A DNA stretch of 64,000 nt from Synaphobranchus kaupii (GCA_029718625.1 CM056376.1:124052794-124116793), one strand, 5' to 3'; positions 11,744 through 22,264 are shown, counted from the stretch's first letter. Numbers and translations are program-made. Notes: generated by a model from the letters alone, not told the origin.

Positions 11744-12912
11744 CAGTTTTTCTCAATTGCTTACACACATTTTTTGAAAGCATACCTCATTTTCTCAAAA
11801 CTCTAAACACAAATCCAAAAACCACACACACAAAATGCAAAACCCTACATATCTCCTGCAAAATGCTACTTTGCCTTCAAAACAATGTTATGTCTCCTCA
11901 AAATGGTAGTTTGTGTTCAAATGACACACACAGACCATCATATGAGTAGACATTTCTAAGAACCATTGAACACTGATGTGCTGAATGGAAAACACTACTA
12001 TGAATGGGAAAACACCAGTATGAAGGCCTTATCAGGAGCATTATGCCTTTTCATGTTCAGTGTTACTGTACGCTTACTCCTGTTGTAAAATATTACTGTA
12101 TAATGTTTTTGCTCAAATATAAAACAATACACAAATATACAGTAACAACAAAAATATTTCTTTATTTTTTCCAAAAGTGCTGTAGCCTATACATCACAGC
12201 AAACACAACTGGATGTGTAAATGATTTGCACAGAACAAACAATAGAAAATAGGCCAGTACAGTCAACAAAAAAAGAAAGAAAAATGTAAAATAAAAAAGG
12301 ACAAAAAAACTAGGCTGCATCCTGTCTTCGGTTTCTGTCTGGCCACAGGACCTCATCAACATCACAGGCTATGTTCTCTCTGGCCAAGCAGCGGGGGAAG
12401 TATCGCCTAGTATGGCGAATCCAGCCCTGAAATGCCTCAGGAGCTATATCGCCACATGCCTCCTCCTCGTCCTCCTCTTCCTCCTCCTCATCCTCCTCTT
12501 CCTCCTCCTCGTCCTCCTCTTACTCTCACTCCTCTGCCTCTCTGATCACCTCTCACTTCAATGTTGCCATCCATTGTTCTCCCAACCAGGAGCTCACCTG
12601 TGGCCCTTATATTGCTCAAGCTTTGATTGGAAATTGCACAACGGCCTTGGAAATGGAAGTTTTGCCATTTGAATGGCAGTGTGTTCTGTCTGAACACAAG
12701 GAGATTTGGCATTGATGAAGAGTGTGCAAAATAGAGAGTATTGTGTGTAGTGTTTTGAAGAAAGTGTGGTTTAGAATTGAAATCTGGGTCTACAGCAGGA
12801 AATGTGTTTATAGTTCAGCAGAATTGGTTTAGGGAGTTGACACATGAGTTACAGGTTGTGGTCATTGTGTCACAAGTTCCAGTTTTTGTGTGTAAACAAT
12901 TGAGAAAAACTG
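11744..12912 (-). mobile_element. Deletion derivative of an ISRm11-type Tc1/mariner element
   Basis: The ends are 25-bp inverted repeats with one mismatch: CAGTTTTTCTCAATTGCTTA at the left, and the inverted equivalent with TTTA in place of CTTA at the right. Both are flanked by TA. Subterminal sequence is rich in CAAAACTCTAAACACA-type motifs, typical of fish elements I associate with the TcMar-ISRm11 group. The interior keeps only the two ends of the transposase gene on the minus strand (see the separate entry). At 1169 bp it is an internally deleted, non-autonomous copy; group membership is inferred from ends and encoded motifs. Confidence 0.75.
12310..12574 (-). pseudogene. Fused N- and C-terminal remnants of an ISRm11-like transposase
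   Basis: Reading leftward from 12574, the frame begins MDGNIEVRGDQRGRG and enters a Gly/Arg repeat, the basic N-terminal tail expected of this transposase group. One repeat codon is a TGA stop. The repeat then gives way, in another frame, to the C-terminus GWIRHTRRYFPRCLARENI followed by DVDEVLWPD and a stop at 12310-12312. The helix-turn-helix and the DDE catalytic core are gone. The junction lies inside (GAG)n DNA, so the deletion probably arose by slippage or end-joining in that repeat. No functional protein can result. Confidence 0.75.
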
Positions 12913-14749
12913 TATTATATATTTTTTCTTGAATATCACTTTCATGGAAAACCTTAACTGTAACATAAATGAAAATATGCAGTGTGAGAATGATTAATGC
13001 TACTAAACATTGCATTCCACCAAACTATGTTGTGTATAGTTAGAAGCCTTCTTGTTTATTTTTAATACAGAAAAGAGATATGCCTTCATTCCATTGTTTC
13101 TCATCTTCCCATCTTGGTTCAAATGTAGGTCTTGTTCTACCATGAAAATTAGTTTATGTTATGTTCATGTATTATTTAATGGCCAAGTTTCCATTGAGTC
13201 CTCATTCTATGTTATGACAATGTATGTATATTAATTGCATTTATTTTAAGCAAATGTTTTAAGAAAAACTATTCGACTTTGATTTCTTTTGTTTTTACTT
13301 ATTAGTTTTGCAGGAATATGTTAAATGACATTCAAATTCAAAATCAACACAATCATTACACCCTAGAGCAGCACATGGAAGGAGCATGCATTAAGAATAT
13401 TAGGATGTTACAATTCCCTTTGAGGAAAGGCATTAATTAACTTATTAAAACATAGATGACCTGAAACTTTCAGTTTTGCGATTTCCAGTTAACATTCAGA
13501 TCAGCGGGCAGTTTAGGTGCTAATTTATCCCCCTGCGCATTCTGACATAAAACACATTCCGCTAAAGTTCAAGGTAGAAAAACTAAGGGCAACTCAGCCA
13601 TCCTTGAGTCTTAACATTAGACAGTCAATTATCCACCCTCTGCATTAATGATAGAATCAATAAAGCATTATTATTCCAACATGCAATGCAAGAGATTTAT
13701 TTATTTCTTTTTATTTTTTAAATTGACTTTCATTTATTGTTTTGTTTTTTTTCATCTTAATACACCGGAAAAAACGATTATTTGGCCCTGTAAATCTAAC
13801 CAAGTTATTTTTTCTACAATAAAATATTATTTCCCTGCTTTTACTTCAATGTGTCACCCTTTATTTAATATTGTACTTGTTATTTATTTGTAGTTGCCTG
13901 TCTCCAAATCAATACTTAAATTGTATCCATAATACCCAGTAATATTTACAATGTTTTTTTTCAAATTTTAGACCATGACTCCAAAAGTCAAAAGACTGAA
14001 AAAAATGAAATCTGAAGTACATATTTTCTGGTCTCAAGGAGAAGATTGGAGAATATTTGCACCCAGAGTCATAGACTACACAGAGTTCTGTCATCGAAGG
14101 GTACAATGCTCAAGCGGTCCCATGGTTTATGGTGGCTCAAATAGTTTTCCAATTTTCCAACTATTCTGATTTTTTATTTTTATTTTTTGCAAAGGAAAGC
14201 CCTTAGATAGATAATGTGATGTTTCTAAAATTGTGAATAAATAAATAAATATTGCAGATCTATTGACTGTCTGAACTAATCAAATGATCATGATAAAAGT
14301 AATGTCAGTGGCTGTCGATTGTTCATAGCTAACATTAGCTAACATAGGCTAGCTAGCTAACAGTGTCACTATGGGCTAAACAATGTTAGCCTGCATTGGC
14401 AAATGTCAGACAAATATGTTCTATGCAACCAAGCAGAGTAGTGTGGTTTTCCTTGTAGGAGGTAAATACTCCAATGTTACCAAGGTTCAAGAGGGACATT
14501 TTCAGCAACCAGTACTATCAGCGACTGATATTGCAAGGATACAAAAAGCTAACACTTGCCAACTATGATCAGCACAGTGTATATACAGGCCTATACAACA
14601 CACAAATATGGCAAACACTGCTTTAGTTGGGTACTGGTAGGAACTATTCAAGCGTCTACGATTGTTACGGAATATGTTGGCCCGATAGAGACAATGGAGT
14701 TGACACAACTCTCTCTAATCTATGACTCCGTTTTGCACCTAAGAAAATG
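12913..14749. other. No recognised gene
   Basis: Unique AT-rich sequence. A block at about 13500-13635 has complex texture and might be conserved non-coding DNA. GCTAGCTA-type repeats lie at about 14335-14365. The open frames are short and unconvincing. Confidence 0.35.
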
Positions 14750-14757
14750 ATCTAGTT

Positions 14758-15483
14758 CAGTGGTTCTCAAACTCGGTCCTGGGGACCCCCGTGTATGCTG
14801 GTTTTTGTTCCAACCACAGTTGCAATCCCAGAATTTGTACAAGCGGTTAATCTTTCTTAATTAGGTGTTTTTCATGTTTAGAGGGATTATTTATCCTCTT
14901 AACCACATTGTTATAAATAGCTATGCATGTCATGAAGAATAAAGGTCCCATGTTCACTTATTGTGTTTATTGTGCTATATTGGAAACAATTACAAAAAGA
15001 GTTAACCATTTTTTTAAACTGTACAAATTAAAGACTGAGGTATATCAATGGCTCCTAATTGGGTTGTTGAACACACATGGTTTAAGTTCCTTCATAATTA
15101 TTTCCTTCAATTTATTAACACAATGCAAGTTTGACTCATTATCATTTGCTTTGTCTTTGAATTTTTCATTATTTAACAAATGGTTAGTTTTGGTGACCAT
15201 GTGTCCACAATTTCACTAATTAGGATCCTATTGATTCACCTCACATCTTCATTTGACCAGTTAAAGCATTTTCCCTCTCTTTTTGTAATGGGACATTTAT
15301 TCTTCATGGCATGCATAGCTATTTCTGACAAAGTGGCTTAAGAGGGTAAATAATCCCTCTAAACATGAAAAGCACCCAATTAAGATAAATTAACAGCTTG
15401 TTAAAATTCTGGGATTGCAATTGTGGTTGGAACGAAAACCAGCAGACACAGGGGGTCCCCAGGATCGAGTTTGAGAACCACTG
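14758..15483. mobile_element. hAT-type fold-back element, 726 bp, with 8-bp target duplication
   Basis: Begins CAGTGGTTCTCAAACTCGGT and ends with the inverted GAGTTTGAGAACCACTG. Inverted similarity runs about 165 bp inward, through GTTCCAACCACA on the left and TGTGGTTGGAAC on the right. The element is flanked by identical ATCTAGTT octamers at 14750-14757 and 15484-15491. CAG...CTG termini with an 8-bp duplication define hAT transposition. The central 400 bp encode no transposase; the frames there are chance. It must have been moved in trans. The perfect duplication argues for a comparatively recent insertion although the arms have diverged. Confidence 0.88.
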
Positions 15484-15491
15484 ATCTAGTT

Positions 15492-16125
15492 TAACGGCCA
15501 ACACAAATAATTTTGTTGACCAGCCAACTCTGAGCAGGGATTTTCTGGTCACACTGCTCCTACTCTCAAAGAAAAGAAGCCGAAGCAAGCAGAGACTGGG
15601 GTGAAGCCCTGAAGCACCACCAGGCGATGATAAGTGTTAATTCCTATGAGATTAAACTGTTCATGAATACTGAGTTATAGGACGACTTGTCAGCAAATGT
15701 AGAAACAAGGATTGGTTCGCTATCGAACAATTTGTAAGCAGAGTGCTGTTGTTTAATAGATTACGAACAGGGATATTTATTCAGACGGTCACTGCTGGGT
15801 GCAACAGCAGCCAAACTCTATTACAAGAAGTGTTTTCCGTTTTAATCCTTGTTTTTTTTTACCAAGATAAATAATCTGCATTCAATTTTTTGTAGAATCC
15901 ATGGACTTTCTTTTAAAAATAATTGTATTTAAAGAGAAACCATCATATAGCTGCACCCATGATGGTTAGAAAACGCTTTTTCCACCTGTCCACTGAAACG
16001 TTCATGCATGGTTTGTCCACAAATCATAAACTTCAAAGAACTATTTAACATACTCTACAGTACATACTGTACAGTGAATTTGACTTAGTTATTTAATTAG
16101 TAACACTGATTGAGGTGTTTGACAG
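15492..16125. other. No recognised gene
   Basis: Unique sequence between the hAT element and the pseudogene. I see no repeat ends or splice-bounded frames. Confidence 0.35.
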
Positions 16126-16440
16126 GATGTCAGCAAAGAAAATGTGAAAGAAGACTATGCTGAACTTGTCATGAAGATCTTTGTTCTCTGTGCAAGTGCA
16201 AAAGAGGATGGCCCCACCCATGCCAATCTGTCCATCATTACCGAGGGCACTGAGGTATTTGATTGTAAAATTGTGGCAAAGGCTTGCCTTCTGCTCATGG
16301 GTTTTTATCTATGCAATAAACTTAAATTACCCACCAAAGTTAAAGTATACCTTTGAAGTGTTTTAGAAGCCCTTCCTTGAGCTTTATGCCCTTAAGATGT
16401 CTCCAAAAGTCCAATCTTTGCCAAACAAGCTCTTATGATG
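16126..16440 (+). pseudogene. C-terminal fragment of a multicopy fish gene (possibly SAMD3-like)
   Basis: The segment after a TTTGACAG acceptor-like site reads DVSKENVKEDYAELVMKIF, then LCASAKEDGPTHANLSIITE, in clean codons for 43 residues to 16254, followed by GTATTT. It does not stop there. After an apparent single-base shift near 16300 the next frame reads FIYAINLNYPPKLKYTFEVF, then a stop, then KMSPKVQSLPNKLL. This domain order (HANLSI..EGTEV, then an INLSYP-like stretch and a KYTFEVFQK-like stretch, then a KLSPKVQALKNKL-like end) resembles the C-terminus of predicted fish proteins often labelled sterile-alpha-motif 3-like. That label is from memory and unverified. The frameshift and stop make it a pseudogene; no upstream exons are visible. 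Confidence 0.5.
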
Positions 16441-17302
16441 AGTGAATGTGTTCCTCACCTTTCAAATCCCTATTGCGTTAATGGATGTATGTCTTTGAAA
16501 CTTTTTTTGTTTGTTTATTGATCTTTTCACATTCCAAACCCAGTAAATACAATAAATCTCTGCACTGTTTTTTTGTTTTTGTATCTATGTATGTTACAAG
16601 TGAAAGAAGAATGAATGGTGAATGGCAAGGTCTTTAAATGTAGTTTTATTTTGCCACTTGGTTGTATTTTTGTGTTATGCTGAATTATGCTGCATGGTAA
16701 TCTGATCCATCTGTAATGTAGTGCTCTTTGAAGCAGCTCATGTTATGAAGGAAGTAATACCTTTGGTTTTTCTGTAACTTTTATTGCTGCTGAGACAATA
16801 AGCACTGTATTCTCCTGCATTTGTTTTCTAAACCGTTCCCGGATGAAAAGAAGTAGAACCTGTATTTCCTTTTTTATGTTTGTACTTGGGTTTAATGGCT
16901 TGGTTTATAAATGTAATTTCACTTTGGCTCTTTGGTATATGTTCATGCTTTATGTCTCATTGAGGTGCAATGTTTTAGGTCTGTGTATGCACGTGTGCTT
17001 GAAACATTGCATGCAAGTAATGGACCCTATGGCATCTGTGGGGGGGGGGGGGAAATACTTTTTTTCACATTTTGTAATTTCATAAGTTGTAGCCTGATGT
17101 TAAGACAAAGCTTTATATTAGCACATGTTTCTACTGCAAATGAAAACTAGAACCAATGATGTAAAAAAAGACCTGGAATTTTGTGTAAATATTACACAAA
17201 TATTGCTCAAATAAAAACTAGGACCAGTGTTGTGAAATAGCTTTGAAATAATGAGTATTTCTAAAGATAATTTGTCATTAGATGTTAATAATGACTGTGT
17301 AA
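16441..17302. other. No recognised gene
   Basis: AT-rich sequence. AATAAA-containing stretches downstream of the pseudogene (around 16550) might be remnants of its 3' untranslated region. A poly-G run lies at 17040-17052. Confidence 0.3.
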
Positions 17303-17312
17303 AATGTATTAA

Positions 17313-17548
17313 GGCGGCAGTGTAGTATAATGGTTAAGGAACTGGGCTTGTAACTGAAAGGTTGCAGGTTCGATTCCCAGGTAGGACACTGCCGTTGTAC
17401 CCTTGAGCAAGGTACTTAACCTGAATTGCTTCAGTATATATCCAGCTGTATAATTGGATAATATATGTAAAAGAAATGTTAAAAAGTTGTAAGTCGCTCT
17501 GGATAAGAGCGTCTGCTAAATGCCTGTAATGTAATGTAATGTAATGTA
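17313..17548 (+). mobile_element. V-SINE-type retroposon with LINE-derived tail
   Basis: Three modules are visible. First, a tRNA-like head with an A-box-like GTGTAGTATAATGGTTAAGG and a canonical B box GGTTCGATTCC at 17367-17377. Second, the central domain GTACCCTTGAGCAAGGTACT. Third, the tail GTAAGTCGCTCTGGATAAGA and CGTCTGCTAAATG followed by (TGTAA)n. The head would serve as a polymerase III promoter and the tail as the template for a partner L2-type LINE. The 10-mer AATGTATTAA occurs just before the head (17303-17312) and at the end of the tail (17543-17552), a probable target duplication that overlaps the tail repeat. Confidence 0.9.
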
Positions 17549-17904
17549 TTAATTTTAAACAGAAAATTGCCAGTTAACCTTTTTTTCTTTTTACTAAAGT
17601 ATTTTAATGAGAACAATCTATGTTATGTAGACTTTACTTGAAAATATGCTCAGTTAAATTAACCAAGAATTTCTGTGTGGAAACTTTTTTGAATTTAATT
17701 TCACTCCACATTTTCTTCAGTGTAGTTCTCAAATCCTGGCACACGGTGTAACCCAGGCTTTGGTGGACTCAGACCTTTATCAGGCTCTCTCTACATTTAA
17801 TCTTACCAAATTATTGCACAATTACACATGTAGTTGAAGATGACCTGGTCTCAATGTACAACAACAAAGTTGCATAGAAGGAAGCACTGAGAGACCTTGA
17901 GCCA

Positions 17905-18044
17905 AGTTTACTTGTGTCAAGTACAAAGAAGATGTCTAAACTGACTTGCCAACACTTAGTTTGTTAACATGAAATCTGTGGAGTGGTTAAAAATTAGTTT
18001 TAATGACTTCAACCTAAGTGTATGTAAACTTCTGACTTCAAATG
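17905..18044. mobile_element. Solitary arm of a Sleeping Beauty-type Tc1 element
   Basis: Contains CTTGTGTCAAGTACAAAG, TTTGTTAACATGAAATCTGT, GGAGTGGTTAAAAATTAG and the outer direct repeat CCTAAGTGTATGTAAACTTC before TGACTTCAAATG. This is the IR/DR arm pattern of salmonid-type Tc1 elements. No transposase or opposite arm is adjacent. A (TA)n run follows, and the next Tc1 element starts only 22 bp away. Confidence 0.8.
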
Positions 18045-18066
18045 TGTATATATATATATATATATA

Positions 18067-19308
18067 GTGCCCTCCACAATTATTGGCACCCCTGGTAAAG
18101 ATGAGTGAAAAGGGTGATAAAAAATTCACCGTTGAATTAGCTTACATTATCTCACACTGAAAAAATGAGAAAAATCCAATATTGTAAATTTGTAAAGTAA
18201 ATTTATTCTGAGAAAGAAAAAAAAATCTCATCAAGAAATAATTATTTTTAACAAAACCATGTGTGCCACAATTATTGGCACCCCTGCATTTAATACTTTG
18301 TACAACCTCCCTTTGCCAATAAAACAGCACTGAGTCTTCTCCCGTAACATCTAATAAGGTAGGAGAATACAGAGCAAGGAATCTGAGACCATTCCTCTTT
18401 ACAGAAACTCTCCAGATCATCCAGGTACTCTCTTGTGAACTCTCCTCTTCAGCTCAGCCCACAGGTTTTCAATGGGGTTTAGGTCAGGGGACTGAGATGG
18501 CCATGGCAGAAGTTAGATTTTGTGTTCAGTTAACCATTTGTGTGTTGATTTGGACGTATGTTTTGGATCATTGTCCTGCTGGAAGATCCAACGACGACCC
18601 AGTTATTTTTGGCATGGAGGTGACGTCTAATGGTAGTTTTGGAAACTTGATGACCCCAAGATGCTACTTTCTTCTGTAATTCTCCAACAGTCATCATTTG
18701 TTTTTTTTTTGCCTCTCTTAACATCCTCCTCACTGTGCGTGGGGGCAAAATAGACTTTGGTCCTCTTCCAGGCAAGTTTGTAACAGTTCCAGTTGCTTTG
18801 AACTTTTTAAGTATTTTAATGGTAGATATGGGCATTTTCAGGTGAGTAGCTATTTTTTATAGCCATTCTCTGACTTATGAAGCTCAACACACTTTTCCCT
18901 CATTTGATTTGTGTGTTCTCTTATCTTTCCCATGTTGATGTATGAATAAGTGAATATGGCCACTGTGTCACCTGATATTTATACCCCAGTTAAACAGGGT
19001 CATGGATTACTGCTTGAAAGTTCCTAAACACTCTGATCAACTTAAAAAAGTAAAATATGGAAAAAAATGCTTCAGTTACATTTTGTTCATTTACCCTTCT
19101 AGGGGTGCCAATAATTGTTTCACACGTGGTTTAGTTAAAAATAATATTTTTTTTCTTTTTTTTTCTCAGAATAAATTTACTTCAATTAAAGGTTGGATTT
19201 TTCTCATTTGTTCAGTGTGAGATTAAGCTAATTCAACCAAAAGGTGAATTTTTAATAACCCTTTTTACTCATCTTTACCAGGGGTGCCATTAATTGTGGA
19301 GGGCACTG
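18067..19308 (-). mobile_element. Tc1-like element with IR/DR arms, internally deleted (about 1.24 kb)
   Basis: The left end AGTGCCCTCCACAATTATTG is mirrored at the right by TAATTGTGGAGGGCACT. A second internal copy of the motif (CCACAATTATTGGCACCCCT near 18267-18288, inverted near 19100-19125) gives each arm two repeats, so this is an IR/DR element with arms of about 220 bp. Target TA flanks the right end; the left end abuts a (TA)n tract. Full-length relatives are about 1.6 kb; the missing part is in the transposase gene on the minus strand. Confidence 0.88.
18300..18933 (-). pseudogene. Tc1 transposase pseudogene
   Basis: Starts at an ATG at 18933 (MGKIREHTNQMREKCVEL) and hits a stop after about 27 codons. 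A second frame gives the DNA-binding part: KFKATGTVTNLPGRGPKS, then TVRRMLREAKK, then GHQVSKTTIRRHLH (paired-like helix-turn-helix). Next comes an abrupt jump to a third frame, FQQDNDPKHTSKST, the block with the second catalytic Asp. The C-terminus follows as [20 protein letters not shown] and RRLSAVLLAKGGCTKY. The block with the first Asp is deleted and at least two frameshifts or stops are present. It would have bound and cut Tc1 ends; it is dead now. Confidence 0.85.
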
Positions 19309-20656
19309 TATACTGTATCTGAGTTCATTGCATAGTATATCAAAGTTTGATGTACATATATCACAGATCAATACATATTTCCTGTTTGACTTGCCTATAT
19401 ATATGAGAAAATATGATACAGGTGAATATACTGTAGAGTGCAATTACATTGTATTCTTATTATATAATGTATTGTGAGGACGGAAATTGTGGTTTGAGTT
19501 TATATAAACGATCCTATTTTAAGATAAAATTGCTTGTGATTTGTAAGAGGTAGTGTTAACACTAGAAAAACTCATGAATTTTCTCATAAGACTCAAATAA
19601 CTTCATGCCATACCTTTGTACACCACCTGATAGGAAAGAGAGTGAAGTTTAATTGTTCATTACTATCTTATATGCCCCTGAGGTCTGAGTGCATTAACAT
19701 CCACTAATGAGAAGAAACATACTCTGCCAGGAAAAAAAGAAATGTGTGTGTGTGTGTGTATCCATGAGGTATGTTGTTGTACTGCACGTGCAATAATAAT
19801 ACTTATTATTATTGTTATAATTGTTTGTGCTTCATGCTTTGTTTGCAGTGTTAGCACGTATGTACAGGCACGTGTGTAGGTATCTTTGTTTGCAGGTGTT
19901 AAATTTTACTCCTGGACTTTCCAGTATTGAATTCCAACCCTGCTACTCTGCAAGTTCCGAATCAGGGCTGAACATGAATAAAGCAATCGTAATCATTCCT
20001 GATTATAGCCTCCCTCTCCCAGATGTGCAAAGGCCCAACGGCATCGTTCATCAGCTCTTTGAAAGAGCCGCAGAGCTCTGATCATTTGGGCCTTCTGCCC
20101 ACGCCTCCCCAGACTCACGTGATATCCCGACCCTGGTGACAATTTGTCAGTGGTACAGTAGGCCTACTTATTTTCTTATTTTTATTACATAATTGTTAAC
20201 ACAAGAGCTTGTTTAAATGTAAAGACAGTGACTTTATGCCGACCAGCCAACAGCAGTAGCCCGTAGGACAACAACAAATGGTTCCAAGAGGTGTCTGTCT
20301 TTAACCAATCAGCACTCTAATCGTGTTGACTAATGAAATTGATTCTGAACGTCCATTGCAACTGTGGGGCGTGGTTTGCACCAACGACATCTGAAATCTG
20401 AAACGACATCATATACAGTAATTAAAAAAATATTGTCCTTCTGCACTCGGTAATCATATGTGCATTTTCATTTCCAACATCGACACTTGTAAAGCTGTTG
20501 TTAAACCTTAGTTGAGTGGATTTAGTTGGTTATTTAAAGCAAGTTAGCCTGGGGGGAATTATATCCAATATCAAGATGCTAATTGTTAAGCCAATTTCGG
20601 ATTTACTATAATTTAGCTATAACAGTGAGACCAGGACAGCAAAACTACAGCTTAAC
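19309..20656. other. No recognised gene
   Basis: Unique sequence with a (TG)n run at about 19745-19758. Positions 20000-20130 have mixed composition without repeat or exon signals. Confidence 0.35.
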
Positions 20657-20661
20657 ATACT

Positions 20662-20990
20662 TGTGGCGAAGTGAGCACCACCGCTCTAGTGCAGAGACAG
20701 AAATCACACTTTGGTGGAGAGAACACGGTTTTTATTCGTTATTCTCTCTGGGTTTTACAAACAAACAAAACATTCGTACTTCCGCTCTTCTCTCCGCAGA
20801 TGTTCCGGTCGGCTTTTATGCACTCAGGCTCACTGTCGAACAATCAAGGCAATTGGTTAATTGATACACACAATAATACAATCAATCGTTACCAATTGCA
20901 TGATTCCCGAGAGCTGTGTCGGCTCCACAAACCACACGTGTTCACTCTCTCTCTTGCCGGCAGCGCCTAAAACCACGCCCCCCTACCACA
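20662..20990 (-). mobile_element. Complete solo LTR, 329 bp, with 5-bp target duplication
   Basis: Termini are TGTGGCG...TACCACA, the standard TG...CA form, and both sides carry ATACT (20657-20661 and 20991-20995). On the minus strand the order is right for an LTR: GC-rich U3 start, a TATA-like GCATAAAAGCC at 20811-20821, then AATAAA at 20731-20736, then about 70 bp to the end. The internal coding region was probably lost by recombination between two LTRs. It sits inside another repeat, whose TTAAAGGGATAGTTCACCC end lies just to the right. Whether it comes from a Gypsy-type or other LTR retroelement cannot be told from the LTR alone. Confidence 0.88.
20731..20821 (-). promoter_or_regulatory. 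TATA-like box and polyadenylation signal of the solo LTR
   Basis: On the minus strand, CATAAAAGCC (20811-20820) is followed about 80 bp downstream by AATAAA (20736-20731). This spacing fits a short R region. The LTR could still start or end transcripts if the elements work. Confidence 0.6.
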
Positions 20991-20995
20991 ATACT

Positions 20996-21042
20996 ATTTT
21001 GGGGATAAGTAAATTTCGTCAAAATGGGTGAACTATCCCTTT
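20996..21042 (-). repeat. End of a dispersed fish repeat (TTAAAGGGATAGTTCACCC type)
   Basis: On the minus strand it begins TTAAAGGGATAGTTCACCC, a terminal motif shared by many teleost miniature DNA elements. Only one end is visible; the sequence was interrupted by the solo LTR on its left, and the opposite end was not found. Confidence 0.55.
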
Positions 21043-21084
21043 AAAATTGGCCTTCACTAGAACTAAGGCCTAGACCGAATCATA

Positions 21085-21130
21085 CAAAAAGCCCCAAACT
21101 AAGGGGTGTCCAGATACTTTTGGCCACACA
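21085..21130 (+). repeat. Tc1 terminal remnant
   Basis: AAGGGGTGTCCAGATACTTT followed by TGGCCACA resembles the right terminus of a common fish Tc1 family. No partner end or coding region is present. Confidence 0.45.
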
Positions 21131-21150
21131 TGCATATACATATTAATTAC

Positions 21151-22070
21151 GTTTTAAGGGAAATTTTTGCGTTTGCCGAAATCCTCAAAAGACAATAAAT
21201 TAAATTGATCAGCCTTCTCTCCATCAAGGTGCATCAGCACAGAGCTCTGACAGCCCTGTCTACTTAGTTCAAACACTCACCACTCTAGCCTACTCACCAC
21301 TGGGCAGATTGCTTAAGATTCTCTCAGATATGCAGTAGATATGGATGGATCACTTTAAGGGTTGTTTCTCCTGACAAATTGTCCTATTGAACTCTATGGA
21401 ATAATAAGTCGGGAGAAGAAACCCCTCAAGTTATCCATCCATATCTACTGTATTTCTGGCAGCAGAGTGATGATTTAAGGCTTGTTTGATACGTCAGACC
21501 CTTGATGACTTAAAGCCATTTAGCCAACCATGTGTTTCCATACTGTTCCAGTGTAATTTACAGCTAAATCTAGTCCCACCCCCCAATTCCCATAGAGATC
21601 CATTCAAATGCAGATGTTATAGTATCGCTTGTAAGAGTACCATAAAATAAGATATCAAGAGTCTTTTGATGTTGTTGGGTCACAGACATCAGGAAGTCAT
21701 GGCATGCAAAGGATATGCGACCAAATATTAAACATTTAAAGGCTATGGTGCTGGATTTCTCTCATAACAGTTCTTTCTATGATTGCTACCAACTAAGCAT
21801 GACCGTTCCCCAACATTTTTCAAAATGAAAGTAACATACTCCAGCTTTAAACAATCTGCCCAGTGGTGAATGCATGTGGTTTGAAGTGCACAGTAGACAC
21901 GCAAGGGCTGTAGCAGTTTGTCAAAGCTCTGTGCTGAATACACCTTTATGGAGAGCAGGCTGATGTTAGTATTAGGGCTGATCAATTTAATTTCCTGTCT
22001 TTTGAGGATTTAGGCAAATGTAAAAACATTTCACCTAAAACGTTCACATAAAACTCGCTCACCACCACTG
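21151..22070. mobile_element. Fold-back element with about 150-180-bp inverted arms and a nested palindrome
   Basis: The left arm (ACGTTTTAAGGGAAATTTTT near 21151, through ATTAAATTGATCAGCC, to CCACTGGGCAGATT near 21312) is repeated inverted at 21851-22060 (AATCTGCCCAGTGGTG, then GGCTGATCAATTTAAT, to CACCTAAAACGT). Inside the left half is a second palindrome: CAGTAGATATGGATGGATCA with AGGGTTGTTTCTCC at 21330-21371 faces GGAGAAGAAACCCCT with ATCCATCCATATCTACTG at 21413-21450. The centre (21430-21735) recurs in opposite orientation at 36690-36973 with about 90% identity by eye. No coding capacity. Confidence 0.75.
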
Positions 22071-22144
22071 CTGGAGTGAAAGCCATAAAGCTGAAATGGC
22101 CAGACTGATAGTGATTCTCGCCCTTGGTGATACTCTTAGTTTCA

Positions 22145-22264
22145 CTTCCATAATAAGACAAAGTGATAGCCATTTTCGCTAGCAGAGTGGCCGGTAGCTA
22201 CTTCCATAAGTTACAAGAGCAGACCGAGTGATAGCCATTTTCGCTAGCATAGCAGGCGGTAGCT
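22145..22264 (+). repeat. Two-copy tandem duplication, about 60 bp
   Basis: CTTCCATAA followed by GTGATAGCCATTTTCGCTAG and GGTAGCTACT occurs at 22145-22200 and again at 22201-22264, with small indels between copies. Confidence 0.8.

Noticed and set aside
12412..12672. Leu-rich plus-strand open frame
   Set aside because: It is the antisense of the Gly/Arg-coding repeat of the ISRm11-like transposase remnant.
17313..17400. tRNA gene
   Set aside because: The A- and B-box sequences belong to the tRNA-derived head of a SINE. The downstream V-SINE body and LINE tail, and lack of a clean cloverleaf, rule out a functional tRNA.
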